From: Clostridia bacterium
Lineage (GTDB): Bacteria > Bacillota > Clostridia > Christensenellales > CAG-138
DNA length: 64,000 bases
Direction of reading: 5' to 3'
Assembly (NCBI GenBank): GCA_017407205.1
Contig: JAFQXA010000024.1
Location: 1 to 64,000, forward strand
Shown here piece after piece: positions 55,974 through 64,000 of the stretch; within the stretch, counting starts at the first letter, position 1, and every line of letters starts with the position of its first letter. Below the pieces are notes generated by a model. It had not been told where the DNA came from. It was given only the letters and a program-made list of their open reading frames with translations, and ran no database searches. A program made the translations under genes and the position numbers.

Positions 55974-57215
55974 ATGAAACCCCTTTTCGGACTTATCGGC
56001 AAAAAGCTTGCTCACAGTTATTCTGTGCCCATTCACCACGAAATGGGCAACTTTGCATATCGCCTTTTCGAGCTTCCGCCCGATGAGCTTGAGTCCTTCT
56101 TAAGACAGGAAAACCTCGGTGGCGTTAACATAACGATCCCTTACAAAACAGAGGTAATGAAGTTTTGCGACACCATCTCAAAAGAAGCTCAGGAGATAGG
56201 CTCCATAAACACGATAGTAAACAAAGACGGTAAGCTTACAGGCTACAATACCGACAAGTACGGCTTTGAGTATATGCTCAGGCATAAAGCCATAAGCCTT
56301 GAAAACAAAAAAGTTCTTGTGCTTGGAAGCGGCGGTGCATCAAAAACGGCTGTTTTCTGTTCAAAGCTTGCAGGTGCAAAAGAAATTGTGATAATCTCAC
56401 GAAGCGGTGAGAATAATTACTCAAACATTCAAAAACACAGAGATGCCGATGTAATAGTAAATACCACCCCCGTGGGAATGTTCCCCGATAATTATTCCTC
56501 CCCCGTCTCTCTCGACAGTTTTGAAAGGCTTGAAGCGGTTGTTGACCTTGTGTATAACCCGTTAAAGACTGCCTTGATAATCGAAGCAGAAAAACGCAAT
56601 ATAAAAACAACCGGTGGGCTTACAATGCTTACCGCACAGGCAAAAATGGCAGAAGAGCTTTTCTTCGATACTTTTCTCGACGATGGGTTGATAACGAGAA
56701 TAACCGATAATCTTTATAAAAAGGCCTCAAATATTGTCCTTATCGGTATGCCTGGAAGCGGTAAAAGCACCGTTGGCAAAATACTTTCTTTGATTTCCGA
56801 AAAAGAGGCTTTTGATACCGATGAGCTTATAACCCAAAAAGCAGGCAGAACGCCCAAGGAAATAATCACATCGGACGGTGAAAGCGTATTTCGCAAGATA
56901 GAAAGCGAAGTAATTCGTGAGGTTTCAAAGGAAAGCGGAAAAATAATAATCACGGGCGGTGGTGCTGTCACAAGAAAAGACAATTATATTCCGCTTCACC
57001 AGAACGGACGGATATATGAAATAAAGCGTGATATAAACACTTTACCAACAGATGATAGACCTCTTTCCAAGGATTTTGATACCCTTTTAAAAATGCAGAA
57101 AGAAAGACAACCCATGTATGAGTTTTTCCGAGATGCATTTGTTTTGAACGATTCAAGCCCCCAAGAAGTTGCAAATAAGATTTGGAGTGATTTTAATGAA
57201 AATACTTGTTATTAA
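55974..57215 (+). CDS. aroE-aroK: Fused shikimate dehydrogenase - shikimate kinase
   Basis: 413 residues. The N-terminal part (1-~250) is AroE: GLIGKKLAHSYSVPIH, GGVNITIPYK, GYNTDKYGF, the nucleotide loop LGSGGASKTA, and GGLTMLTAQA. The C-terminal part (~255-413) is a shikimate kinase with the P-loop GMPGSGKSTVG, FDTDELI, FRKIESE, TGGGAV and DDRPLS lid. It carries out two consecutive steps, dehydroshikimate to shikimate 3-phosphate. It starts directly after pheA. Confidence 0.95.
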   Translation: MKPLFGLIGKKLAHSYSVPIHHEMGNFAYRLFELPPDELESFLRQENLGGVNITIPYKTEVMKFCDTISKEAQEIGSINTIVNKDGKLTGYNTDKYGFEYMLRHKAISLENKKVLVLGSGGASKTAVFCSKLAGAKEIVIISRSGENNYSNIQKHRDADVIVNTTPVGMFPDNYSSPVSLDSFERLEAVVDLVYNPLKTALIIEAEKRNIKTTGGLTMLTAQAKMAEELFFDTFLDDGLITRITDNLYKKASNIVLIGMPGSGKSTVGKILSLISEKEAFDTDELITQKAGRTPKEIITSDGESVFRKIESEVIREVSKESGKIIITGGGAVTRKDNYIPLHQNGRIYEIKRDINTLPTDDRPLSKDFDTLLKMQKERQPMYEFFRDAFVLNDSSPQEVANKIWSDFNENTCY

Positions 57216-57621
57216 CGGTCCCAACCTCAATATGCTCGGCATTCGCGAGCCCCATATTTACGGCTCACAAACATATCAGTATCTTGTTTCATTTATCGAA
57301 GAAAACGCAAAAACTCTCGGCTGTGAAGTTGAGTTTTTCCAATCAAACCACGAGGGTGCATTGGTGGACAGCATACAGGATGCTTATGGGAAGTTTGACG
57401 GCATAGTGATCAACCCGGGTGCATACACCCACACGAGCATAGCACTTCTTGATGCCGTGAAATCCGTAGGCATAAAAACGGTTGAGGTTCATATTTCAGA
57501 CCCCGACACTCGCGAGGATTTCAGAAAAATATCCTACATTCGCTCAGCGTGCATAGATACCGTAAAAGGCATGGGCTTTGCAGGATACATAGAAGCAATC
57601 AAAATTTTAATGAACGCATAA
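57196..57621 (+). CDS. aroQ: 3-Dehydroquinate dehydratase, type II
   Basis: 141 residues from the ATG at 57196 (MKILVINGPNLNMLG), preceded by GGAG; it overlaps the fused gene by 20 bases. Dodecameric type II motifs: the catalytic Tyr in REPHIYGSQTY, EFFQSNHEGALVD, INPGAYTHTSIALLDA, and VEVHISD. The last gene of the operon, followed by a terminator. Confidence 0.97.
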   Translation: MKILVINGPNLNMLGIREPHIYGSQTYQYLVSFIEENAKTLGCEVEFFQSNHEGALVDSIQDAYGKFDGIVINPGAYTHTSIALLDAVKSVGIKTVEVHISDPDTREDFRKISYIRSACIDTVKGMGFAGYIEAIKILMNA

Positions 57622-57651
57622 AATAAAAAGTGGCAATGCCACTTTTTATTT
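57621..57651. terminator. Bidirectional terminator of the aro operon
   Basis: A perfect 14-bp stem, AAATAAAAAGTGGC pairing with its complement, AAT loop, T residues on both strands. It abuts the stop codon of the convergent dockerin gene. Confidence 0.9.
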
Positions 57652-59097
57652 TTAGAATATTACTTTTTTCTGTAATGTCGCCATATCCCTGGAATTTATC
57701 TTATTGTCACCGTTAATATCTGCACGCAGTATCGTATCACGGCTCCATGCAAACATACTCAAAATATACTTCTGAAGCGTTGCAACATCACGCGAATTTA
57801 CCTTTTTATCTGCATCAATGTCACCGACTTCAAGCTTTAAAGCCTCTTGTGGGAGTACCATTTCTACTACCTTGAGTTCGGGGTAAGGATATTCCTCGTT
57901 ACCCTCCATCGTCCATGTTTCTTCAAAATCCCAATTTTCAAAGCTTTCCTGCTTCTTCATTGCCTCATCGTCAAGCATTTTGATATCGTATTCCGCTTGT
58001 AATTCTGAATTCAACTTCAAGTATTCATCCGTATAATAACAATAAATCGGCATGATAAGACTACCATATGATTCTCCGTCAAAATATCCTCTTGAAGCAG
58101 CAGTCGGATTAAAAGAAAACTTTGAATTCTCATTCAAAACATTTACTTTGCCGACACTATAAAATTTTTCCGTAGGTATTGGGTTGTGTGTTGCACCAAG
58201 ATAGCCTGCTATGCCACCTGTATATATCGCTCCACCATCTTTTGAGTCAACCGTAATTTCGCTTGCGTTAAACGAAGAACTCACATTAGGACCAACTGAA
58301 GTATATGCATGACCTATAAATCCGCCTGCGTCAATTATGCTCCTTTCACCCATCGTTGACTGTGCATATATTTTCCCCGAATTATACACTAAACCAAAGT
58401 GTGAGAAAGATATATCTCCGCCGCCTAAGAATCCTCCGACAGATATGTTTCCACACTCTGCTATTGTTATATTTGATGCATTATATGAACGGGAAAAACT
58501 GATATCCATCCATGCAGTGCCAACCATGCCACCAACATGAACATCTTGACAGTCTTTAATATTTATTTCGCAATCATTTGAAATTCCGCAGCTGCTTATG
58601 CTCGAAAAACGATTATCCCTTGCTACTAAAAAACCTGCAAATACACTTTTCACACCCACAGCATTTATTTCGCTGTTTTTAATAGTCAGATTGCTTATTT
58701 TGACATGGTCTGTATTTTTGAAAAGTCCAATCCGAGCTTCTTCTTCGTTTGATGCACGCATCTGCAAATTGCATATTGAAAAACCGTCTCCGTCAAGTGT
58801 GCAGGAGAAAGTGTTTTCCGCATCATCACAAATGGGCAAAAAGCCCTTGCCGTCATTGTAAAAATCACCGTCTGGCGCATAGTCCTCATCCAAGAATTCT
58901 ATGTCATTTGTGAGCTTAAAGTAAAGGTCGGGATAATTTCTGACATTATCAAGGTGATATTTTGTTGATATGAGATAGGGATTTTCTCGGCTTCCGTCAC
59001 CACCTGCAAAATCTGCATTTTGAGCAAGGCACGGAAGTGCAAAAGACAACACGAAAACAATCGACAGTACCAAAGCCAAATATTTTTTAATACCCAT
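57652..59097 (-). CDS. Secreted GLUG-like beta-helix protein with dockerin
   Basis: 481 residues. A signal peptide (1-25, ending CLAQ) is followed by FAGGDGSRENPYLIST, a typical opening of GLUG/beta-helix surface proteins. Repeats resembling VGGMVGTAWMDISFSRSYN and AGGFIGHAYTS run to about residue 340. A helical segment leads to the C-terminal dockerin (~420-481; GDIDADKKVNSRD, DINGDNKINSRD). Function unknown; probably adhesive. It has its own promoter and GAGGAGG site. Confidence 0.87.
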   Translation of the reverse strand: MGIKKYLALVLSIVFVLSFALPCLAQNADFAGGDGSRENPYLISTKYHLDNVRNYPDLYFKLTNDIEFLDEDYAPDGDFYNDGKGFLPICDDAENTFSCTLDGDGFSICNLQMRASNEEEARIGLFKNTDHVKISNLTIKNSEINAVGVKSVFAGFLVARDNRFSSISSCGISNDCEINIKDCQDVHVGGMVGTAWMDISFSRSYNASNITIAECGNISVGGFLGGGDISFSHFGLVYNSGKIYAQSTMGERSIIDAGGFIGHAYTSVGPNVSSSFNASEITVDSKDGGAIYTGGIAGYLGATHNPIPTEKFYSVGKVNVLNENSKFSFNPTAASRGYFDGESYGSLIMPIYCYYTDEYLKLNSELQAEYDIKMLDDEAMKKQESFENWDFEETWTMEGNEEYPYPELKVVEMVLPQEALKLEVGDIDADKKVNSRDVATLQKYILSMFAWSRDTILRADINGDNKINSRDMATLQKKVIF

Positions 59098-59126
59098 TTT
59101 TCTGCCTCCTCAATCTTTATATCTCA

Positions 59127-59154
59127 ATTATAGCATTCACATTTTGTTTCGCAA
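59127..59154 (-). promoter_or_regulatory. Promoter of the GLUG-like dockerin gene
   Basis: On the minus strand TTGCGA, a 16-base spacer and TATAAT, about 25 bases before the GAGGAGG binding site. Confidence 0.6.
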
Positions 59155-59192
59155 GCGAATTTAAAATTTGTACTTTTTTTGCCACAATTGCC

Positions 59193-59225
59193 AAAAAAAT
59201 ACACCCCGAAAAATCTTCGGGGTGT
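59193..59225 (-). terminator. Terminator of the GH3-DUF624 operon
   Basis: A 10-bp stem ACACCCCGAA/TTCGGGGTGT with a 5-base loop, followed on the minus strand by a T7 run. Confidence 0.88.
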
Positions 59226-59233
59226 GATTGTTT

Positions 59234-60007
59234 TTATTCGTTTTCAGTTTCTGCTTCTTTATCTTCCTCTTCACCATCAGCTTCGGGGATTATATTGTGT
59301 TTAATGAGTGCCGTATTTACGAGCATTGCCTCAAAGAGCCATGTAAGTGCATAGAGCACAAGCACAATAAGCGGTACCGAGAACGGGATAAACAAGAAGC
59401 ATACAATACTCGGAAGAAGCGAGCCTACAACTATAAGAAGCGACTTTTTCCATTCAAGCATTGTGAGCAAAATTGCGTTTTTAACACATTTGCCTACTGG
59501 AATATCGGTTATCGCCCACATGGGGAAAAGGTATGCAAATATGACAAATACTATCGCGGTAAGGCCAAGTGCAGTACCGAAGCCGATTATATTGCCCGTC
59601 ACGCCTACCATGCACCAATAAGCTACAGGGAGTATCAAAATGCAAATGGTTGCAAACAAGCGTTTAAAAAATTCTGCAAAAACTTCTTTCTTGAACTCGT
59701 AAAGCACAAAGCAGTTTCCTTGTCTTGCAATAACCATCATTGCTCTTGTGCAGGCTGTACGGAATGCCGGCATGAACAGCAAAAGCAGAAAGAACAAAAG
59801 TGAATACATGCCAAGTGATTGACGAAGTGCAAATGCCGCATATATGGGAATAAACGTTATTGCATACAGTAAATTGATGCCCACCATCTTTGTAAAGTGA
59901 TTTTTCAAAAGATGCCAATATCTTTTGGGGCCTTTCTTTGGAACGGGCTCATTAACACCCGGTCCCGGCTTACTGTAATTTTTCAAGTACGCATCAAATA
60001 CACCCAT
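59234..60007 (-). CDS. DUF624 (YesL-like) membrane protein
   Basis: 257 residues. A soluble N-terminus (~45) is followed by five or six transmembrane segments, with conserved AFRTACTRAMMVIARQ and FPMWAITDIPVGKCVKNA, and an acidic C-terminal tail. The DUF624 family is often encoded with carbohydrate uptake or hydrolase genes; its activity is unknown. It follows the GH3 gene by 34 bases and shares its transcript. Confidence 0.85.
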   Translation of the reverse strand: MGVFDAYLKNYSKPGPGVNEPVPKKGPKRYWHLLKNHFTKMVGINLLYAITFIPIYAAFALRQSLGMYSLLFFLLLLFMPAFRTACTRAMMVIARQGNCFVLYEFKKEVFAEFFKRLFATICILILPVAYWCMVGVTGNIIGFGTALGLTAIVFVIFAYLFPMWAITDIPVGKCVKNAILLTMLEWKKSLLIVVGSLLPSIVCFLFIPFSVPLIVLVLYALTWLFEAMLVNTALIKHNIIPEADGEEEDKEAETENE

Positions 60008-60041
60008 TAAAACGCTTCCTTATCCAATGTCAAATTTCTAA

Positions 60042-61607
60042 TCAGCTGAGCTTTACGGGGCACTTGCCGGGGAATACTCTTGAAGTCATAGCATCAAGAA
60101 CCGACTTTACTCCAAGGTATGTGTATTCATATGCACATACAACAGCATCTGCCTTCTTGATAAGCGGGAAGTCATAGGGAGCACCCATCAAAACAACTAT
60201 CAGGGGCTTATCAAGAGCTTCGAGCTTGCGGAGAATTTCAACCTGATTTTCTCTGAATCTTGCATTGTAAAGAGCAAGAATTGCTACATCATAATCATCA
60301 GCTTCGATTTCCTTGATTGTTTCTTCATCAACTGCATTAAGAGGAATTGTTACGCCCTTGCAGTTTTCATACTGCTTCTGTGCATCTCTTGCAATTGAAA
60401 TTCTTTCCTTGTCAATATCTTCTGCACCAACCAAAGCGATTGATTCAGGAGCGAAGAACTTAATTCTGCCTGCATCGAGTACATCAATACCCTTTTCAGA
60501 CTCGGACATCAATGTGATGCTCTGCTGTGAAATAGTTCTGTGATAGTTAATCATTTCTTCATCGGAAACGAGGCTCTTTGCATACTCGCTGTCGATATTC
60601 TGCTCGCCTACCAAGCCGTACTTTTCCTTAACACGCATAATTCTGTTATATGAGAGGTTTATACGCTCTTCAGTAAGTCTGCCGCTTTCGATTGCAGCAT
60701 AGATACCTTCAACAGCTTCCTTTACACCTTCATATGTGTGTGAGAATGTCAAAATGTCACAACCTGCTTCGATTGCGCGTACAGCGCCCTCTGCAAAGCC
60801 GTATGTAACCTTAATAGCGTTCATTTCCATGCAGTCCGTCAGAACGACACCCTGGAAGCCCTGTTCGCCACGGAGGATCTCTGTCATTATCTTATATGAA
60901 AGTGTTGCGGGCTCTGTATCAACGTCTGTGTAAATAACATGAGCTGTCATCAAAGCATCAGCACCTGAATTGAAAGCTTCTTTGAAAGGCACCCACTCTG
61001 TTTCCTCAAGAACACTTCTGGGAGTGTTGTTTACAGGGTTTGCAAGATGTGAGTCGGAAATTGTATTGCCGTGTCCGGGGTAATGCTTAATTGCAGCAAT
61101 TGTGCCACCGTCCATCATACCGTTCATCATTGAAACGCCAAGCTTTGTAACTCTTTCTACATCATCAGAGAATGCACGTGCACCAATGATGGGGTTCTTC
61201 GGCTCAACATTGACATCAAGTACGGGGGCATCATTAAGCGTCAAGCCCATTGCACGCAACATTCTGCCCATGTTATTGCCAAGCATATATGCATCTTCAA
61301 TTCCGCTTGCAGCTGTTGCCATTGTGCCGGGGATGAGTGTTGCACCGTCATATATTCTCGAAACAGCGCCGCCTTCCTGATCAAGGCCGATGAAAGGAGG
61401 TATGCCGTCTGTATTCTTCATTACAAGCTCAGTAACATCTTTACAAAGCTCACATGCCTGAACAGAATCTTTGAAATTCCTTCCGAAAAGCACAAAATTA
61501 CCTACATAAAAATCCTTAACCAAACGTCTCGCCTGATCATCAATATAGGGGGACGGGAAACCGGCATTGATCATTTGTCCGATTTTTCTTTTGAGTTCGT
61601 TCGTCAT
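60042..61607 (-). CDS. Glycoside hydrolase family 3, beta-N-acetylhexosaminidase-like (NagZ type)
   Basis: 521 residues without a signal peptide, so probably cytoplasmic. The barrel has FIGLDQEGGAVSR, the NagZ signature KHYPGHGNTISDSH with the Asp-His pair, and the nucleophile Asp in VLTDCMEMNA. A C-terminal alpha/beta sandwich (~360-521) gives the longer, Bacillus NagZ-like form. Likely role: removing GlcNAc from muropeptides or other beta-linked HexNAc glycans during recycling. The exact sugar is inferred. Confidence 0.9.
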   Translation of the reverse strand: MTNELKRKIGQMINAGFPSPYIDDQARRLVKDFYVGNFVLFGRNFKDSVQACELCKDVTELVMKNTDGIPPFIGLDQEGGAVSRIYDGATLIPGTMATAASGIEDAYMLGNNMGRMLRAMGLTLNDAPVLDVNVEPKNPIIGARAFSDDVERVTKLGVSMMNGMMDGGTIAAIKHYPGHGNTISDSHLANPVNNTPRSVLEETEWVPFKEAFNSGADALMTAHVIYTDVDTEPATLSYKIMTEILRGEQGFQGVVLTDCMEMNAIKVTYGFAEGAVRAIEAGCDILTFSHTYEGVKEAVEGIYAAIESGRLTEERINLSYNRIMRVKEKYGLVGEQNIDSEYAKSLVSDEEMINYHRTISQQSITLMSESEKGIDVLDAGRIKFFAPESIALVGAEDIDKERISIARDAQKQYENCKGVTIPLNAVDEETIKEIEADDYDVAILALYNARFRENQVEILRKLEALDKPLIVVLMGAPYDFPLIKKADAVVCAYEYTYLGVKSVLDAMTSRVFPGKCPVKLS

Positions 61608-61672
61608 TGTTTGTACCTCGAAAAAGTTTTAGTACTATATTACGGCATAAACCGCCTTATAGCCTGTATATT

Positions 61673-61701
61673 ATTATACTACAAGATTTTCCTGTTTTGA
61701 A
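61673..61701 (-). promoter_or_regulatory. Promoter of the GH3-DUF624 operon
   Basis: On the minus strand TTCAAA, a 17-base spacer and a perfect TATAAT; leader about 60 bases, then GAGGTAC before the ATG. Confidence 0.55.
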
Positions 61702-61883
61702 TACGCTTTGAAAAATAAAGCTGCTTTTATCATAACATTTTTTATAGGGAACTGCGTTTGAAACTCATATTTGCTTATCATGGCGCATATTTTAAATTAC
61801 AGAGCAAAAAAGTCCTCAAGTTATTGTTACCACTCACCCGTTTTGCTTACGGAAAAGCTTAAAGGAATTTATGAAAAAACAAA
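61702..61883 (+). other. Intergenic stretch without a recognised gene
   Basis: AT-rich. A reading frame from 61771 of 73 codons runs through the following terminator hairpin, has no ribosome binding site and resembles nothing known. A short CCGT...ACGG hairpin is present. I see no supported gene. Confidence 0.3.
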
Positions 61884-61920
61884 CCGAGAGGACAGTATTT
61901 CTACTGTCCTCTCGGCCTTT
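61884..61920. terminator. Strong terminator after the third GHL10-like paralogue
   Basis: A perfect 14-bp stem, CCGAGAGGACAGTA with its complement, TTTC loop, T-rich on both sides. On the minus strand it ends the gene at 61967. Confidence 0.88.
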
Positions 61921-61966
61921 TTACCCATGCAGTGCATAGTGCACTTTGCAAACTTAAATTATAAAA

Positions 61967-64000
61967 TTAGTTCTTTCTCTTTTCCCTTGTAGCTGTTACA
62001 AATACTGCAACTGCTGCCATCATTATCGTCAAGCCGATAACGATACCGGACATGCTTACGCTTGCGCCTGTCTTCGGGGGTTCTGAGGGGTTAACTTCGG
62101 GTGTGGGTTCTACTATAGGAGGTTCAACCGTGGGTTCTTCTGTCGGAACCGGTGTGGGTTCTTCTGTCGGAACGGGTGTGGGAACTTCTGTCGGAACCGG
62201 TGTTGCAGGAGCTGTGGGAGCTACTGTTTCCTGAGGAACAGGAGTTGCTACTACGCCACTGTCGTCTGCTGATACTACTTCGGGGAGAGTACCGTTTGCC
62301 TTGTAGTAAGCAAGAACTCTTGCGAATACTACAACTGCATTGTGGTATGTGAACTGGCCTTCGTAGTCAGGTGCTGCATCACTCGGGAATGCACAGATCT
62401 TAGCAGGAGTATTGTTGTTATTGTTCATATAGGTAATCTGACGATTTGCTATATTTACATAAGCTGCTCTGATCATTTCTTCTGAATCGAATGTGTCGTT
62501 TGAAACACCGTCAGGCTCGTTGCACTGTACCAACTTAACTGTGCTTGTTGTGTCACCCTTGTCAAGGTTTACGATAGCTTCAGCTGCGAGTCTCATGTAG
62601 GAAGCCATGTTTGCTGTTGTGTCAGCTACTGTAATAGTTTCGGGGAGCTCGCCTGTTGCTTCGTAAGCTGCATATACGCCGTCAAGAGCGTCGATTGCCT
62701 TATCAAGAGCTACTTCCTTACCTTCGATCGGAGGTGTTGTGGGTGTTACACCTTCCTTGATGAATTCAGCTGAGATTTCCTCAGGCAATGTGCCTGTTGC
62801 CTTGTACTCGCTGATAACTCTTGCCAAGAATACCAAGGATCTTGTGTAGGAAACCTGACCTGTGTAGTTAGTGTTTGATACACCGGGGAATGATACGTAG
62901 TTAGCGGGAACCATGCTGTTGGAGTCAATGTATGACAACTGTCTTGCTGCAGCATAGAGGTAACCCTGCTTGTTGATTGTATCGCCTTCGAAGGAGTCAG
63001 CTGATGTCGGGTTGTTGCACGGGAAGCATTCCTTGTTGGGGATTGCGCTTGTTGTGTCGCCAGCATCGATGTTAGCGAGCAACTGACACATCATTCTGAA
63101 GTATGTTGAATGCGGGAAAATACCTTCTGTACCGTCTGCTGCTACGATTGTGAGCTGTTCGGGCATTACGCCTTCCTTCTCATATGTCTCGTAAGCTTCT
63201 GCTACTGAATCTACTACTGACTGGAACGGGAACTCCGGAATGAAGGGAGTGGGTTCGGGAGTGGGTGTAGGTTCGGGAGTGGGTGTAGCTGCGGGAAGCA
63301 CTGTCAAGTCAGAGGGAAGTGTAACTGTACCGAGTTCTTCGATATTTACACAACGTGTTTCTGAAGCCAGCGGAGTTTCAACTGAGGGAACCATGTCCGT
63401 ACGAACGAGACCAATACCTGTTGTTCTGTTGTATGTTCCTTCATAGCTAAGGTATAAAGTTGCCTTGCCGTTGTTGTCCATGAGAACTTCGGGACCCTGG
63501 ATTGCTACGAATGTACCGTCGTTATCAATGCGGAAGTTTGTGTCGGGCCTGAAGCCTGTTGCACCCTTAACGCTGGTAATCTTGATATCCTGAGCTACTT
63601 CAATGAAGATTTCCTGAACGTCAACGTTTGTATGTGAGTCATGAATCTCAACAGCGATGAGCTTGTTAGCTTCGTCAACTGTGCTGTTAGCGAATGTATA
63701 CAAACCGGATCTGAAGTATGCAACACCGATTACCTTGTCATTTGTTTCGCTGAGCTTTCTGAGACCTTCGATTTCAGCATTGATCTGGAATGAAGTTGTA
63801 GCCATTACACCTGCGATCAAGTCTGCTCTGTCAACTGAGTTGTAGAGCTCAAGACCTGCAACGATCTTGTTACCGCATCTTGTTGCATTCTCAACGAGTG
63901 CGAGCAAGCACTGTGCGCTCCAGTTGAATGTTCTGCTATAAAGCATCGGGCAGAGGTAATCATAGAATTCTGCTGCATCATTGTAGTCCTGACCGTAGTG
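61967..64000 (-). CDS. Third GHL10-like paralogue (N-terminus beyond window): two PMBR-like modules, PT linker, wall-anchor-like tail
   Basis: Open to the window end; the 678 residues seen begin HYGQDYNDAAEFYDYLCPMLYS, collinear with FGQDYHDTAELYDYVCPMAYS of the paralogue at 40273. The end of the GHL10-like barrel and beta domain is followed by two ~150-residue PMBR-like modules (about 258-410 and 425-580 of the visible part) with GVMPEQLTI, TGTLPEEIS, GELPETITV and NGTLPEVVS cores. A Pro/Thr/Glu linker leads to PPKTGA, a hydrophobic helix and KRKN, which resembles a sortase signal with L replaced by P. There is no dockerin. Bias toward GCT codons suggests good expression. Confidence 0.85.
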   Translation of the reverse strand, partial: HYGQDYNDAAEFYDYLCPMLYSRTFNWSAQCLLALVENATRCGNKIVAGLELYNSVDRADLIAGVMATTSFQINAEIEGLRKLSETNDKVIGVAYFRSGLYTFANSTVDEANKLIAVEIHDSHTNVDVQEIFIEVAQDIKITSVKGATGFRPDTNFRIDNDGTFVAIQGPEVLMDNNGKATLYLSYEGTYNRTTGIGLVRTDMVPSVETPLASETRCVNIEELGTVTLPSDLTVLPAATPTPEPTPTPEPTPFIPEFPFQSVVDSVAEAYETYEKEGVMPEQLTIVAADGTEGIFPHSTYFRMMCQLLANIDAGDTTSAIPNKECFPCNNPTSADSFEGDTINKQGYLYAAARQLSYIDSNSMVPANYVSFPGVSNTNYTGQVSYTRSLVFLARVISEYKATGTLPEEISAEFIKEGVTPTTPPIEGKEVALDKAIDALDGVYAAYEATGELPETITVADTTANMASYMRLAAEAIVNLDKGDTTSTVKLVQCNEPDGVSNDTFDSEEMIRAAYVNIANRQITYMNNNNNTPAKICAFPSDAAPDYEGQFTYHNAVVVFARVLAYYKANGTLPEVVSADDSGVVATPVPQETVAPTAPATPVPTEVPTPVPTEEPTPVPTEEPTVEPPIVEPTPEVNPSEPPKTGASVSMSGIVIGLTIMMAAVAVFVTATREKRKN

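Noticed and set aside
61771-61992. 73-codon plus-strand reading frame
   Set aside because: It runs through a strong terminator hairpin and into the antisense of the next gene, with no ribosome binding site.

Overview
The window reads as a chromosomal stretch of a spore-forming anaerobic Firmicute (class Clostridia). Evidence: rpsT-gpr-spoIIP sporulation synteny, class II (B12-dependent) ribonucleotide reductase, short HisG with HisZ, many secreted proteins with C-terminal dockerins, and strong TTGACA/TATAAT-type promoters with purine-rich ribosome binding sites. The species cannot be named from the sequence alone. I saw no tRNA, rRNA, CRISPR array, transposase or phage gene.

Layout. 1-4367: two secreted CHAP-type proteins with dockerins; the first is cut by the window edge and also carries a ricin-like lectin and a cohesin-like domain. 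4456-6792: rpsT, gpr, spoIIP. 6863-10674: a MATE exporter, a membrane-bound LuxR-type regulator divergent from a small lipoprotein gene with a shared inverted-repeat operator candidate, and a small membrane protein. 10752-13648: PEP carboxykinase with an AspT/SucE-type carboxylate exporter. 13924-26597 (minus strand): purine operon purE-F-M-N-(PurO-type IMP cyclohydrolase)-purH-D-L-C-guaB. 26841-35065 (minus): complete histidine operon hisZ-G-D-C-B-H-A-F-IE-J. 35217-39811: an EF-G-like GTPase and class II ribonucleotide reductase. 39983-49146 (minus): a small cysteine-rich protein and three large secreted dockerin proteins, two of them paralogues with a glycoside-hydrolase-like core. 49305-57621 (plus): aromatic amino acid operon behind an attenuator. 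57652-64000 (minus): a dockerin protein, a DUF624 membrane protein, a GH3 enzyme, and a third, truncated paralogue of the hydrolase-like family that ends in a wall-anchor-like tail instead of a dockerin.

The most striking element is the leader of the aromatic operon. A strong promoter (49305-49333) is followed by a 33-residue open reading frame with a good ribosome binding site, whose residues 10-20 contain eight Phe or Tyr codons out of eleven, then an intrinsic terminator (49490-49518). A segment inside the leader ORF (49436-49446) can pair over 11 bp with the terminator arm and loop (49496-49506). This is the layout of ribosome-mediated attenuation sensing Phe and Tyr. It precedes DAHP synthase, tyrA, aroB, aroA, aroC, pheA, an aroE-aroK fusion and aroQ, which is everything needed for Phe and Tyr except transamination, with no trp genes and no Trp codon in the leader.

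The second theme is a dockerin-rich extracellular system. Six proteins carry the same dockerin signature (GDxNxDGxxNS[RK]D...LQ[RK]) on CHAP, leucine-rich, GLUG-like and GHL10-like bodies instead of recognisable cellulases. One of them also has a cohesin-like domain and could act as an adaptor. The histidine and purine operons lie head to tail, so AICAR released by HisF can be recycled by the PurH encoded just downstream.
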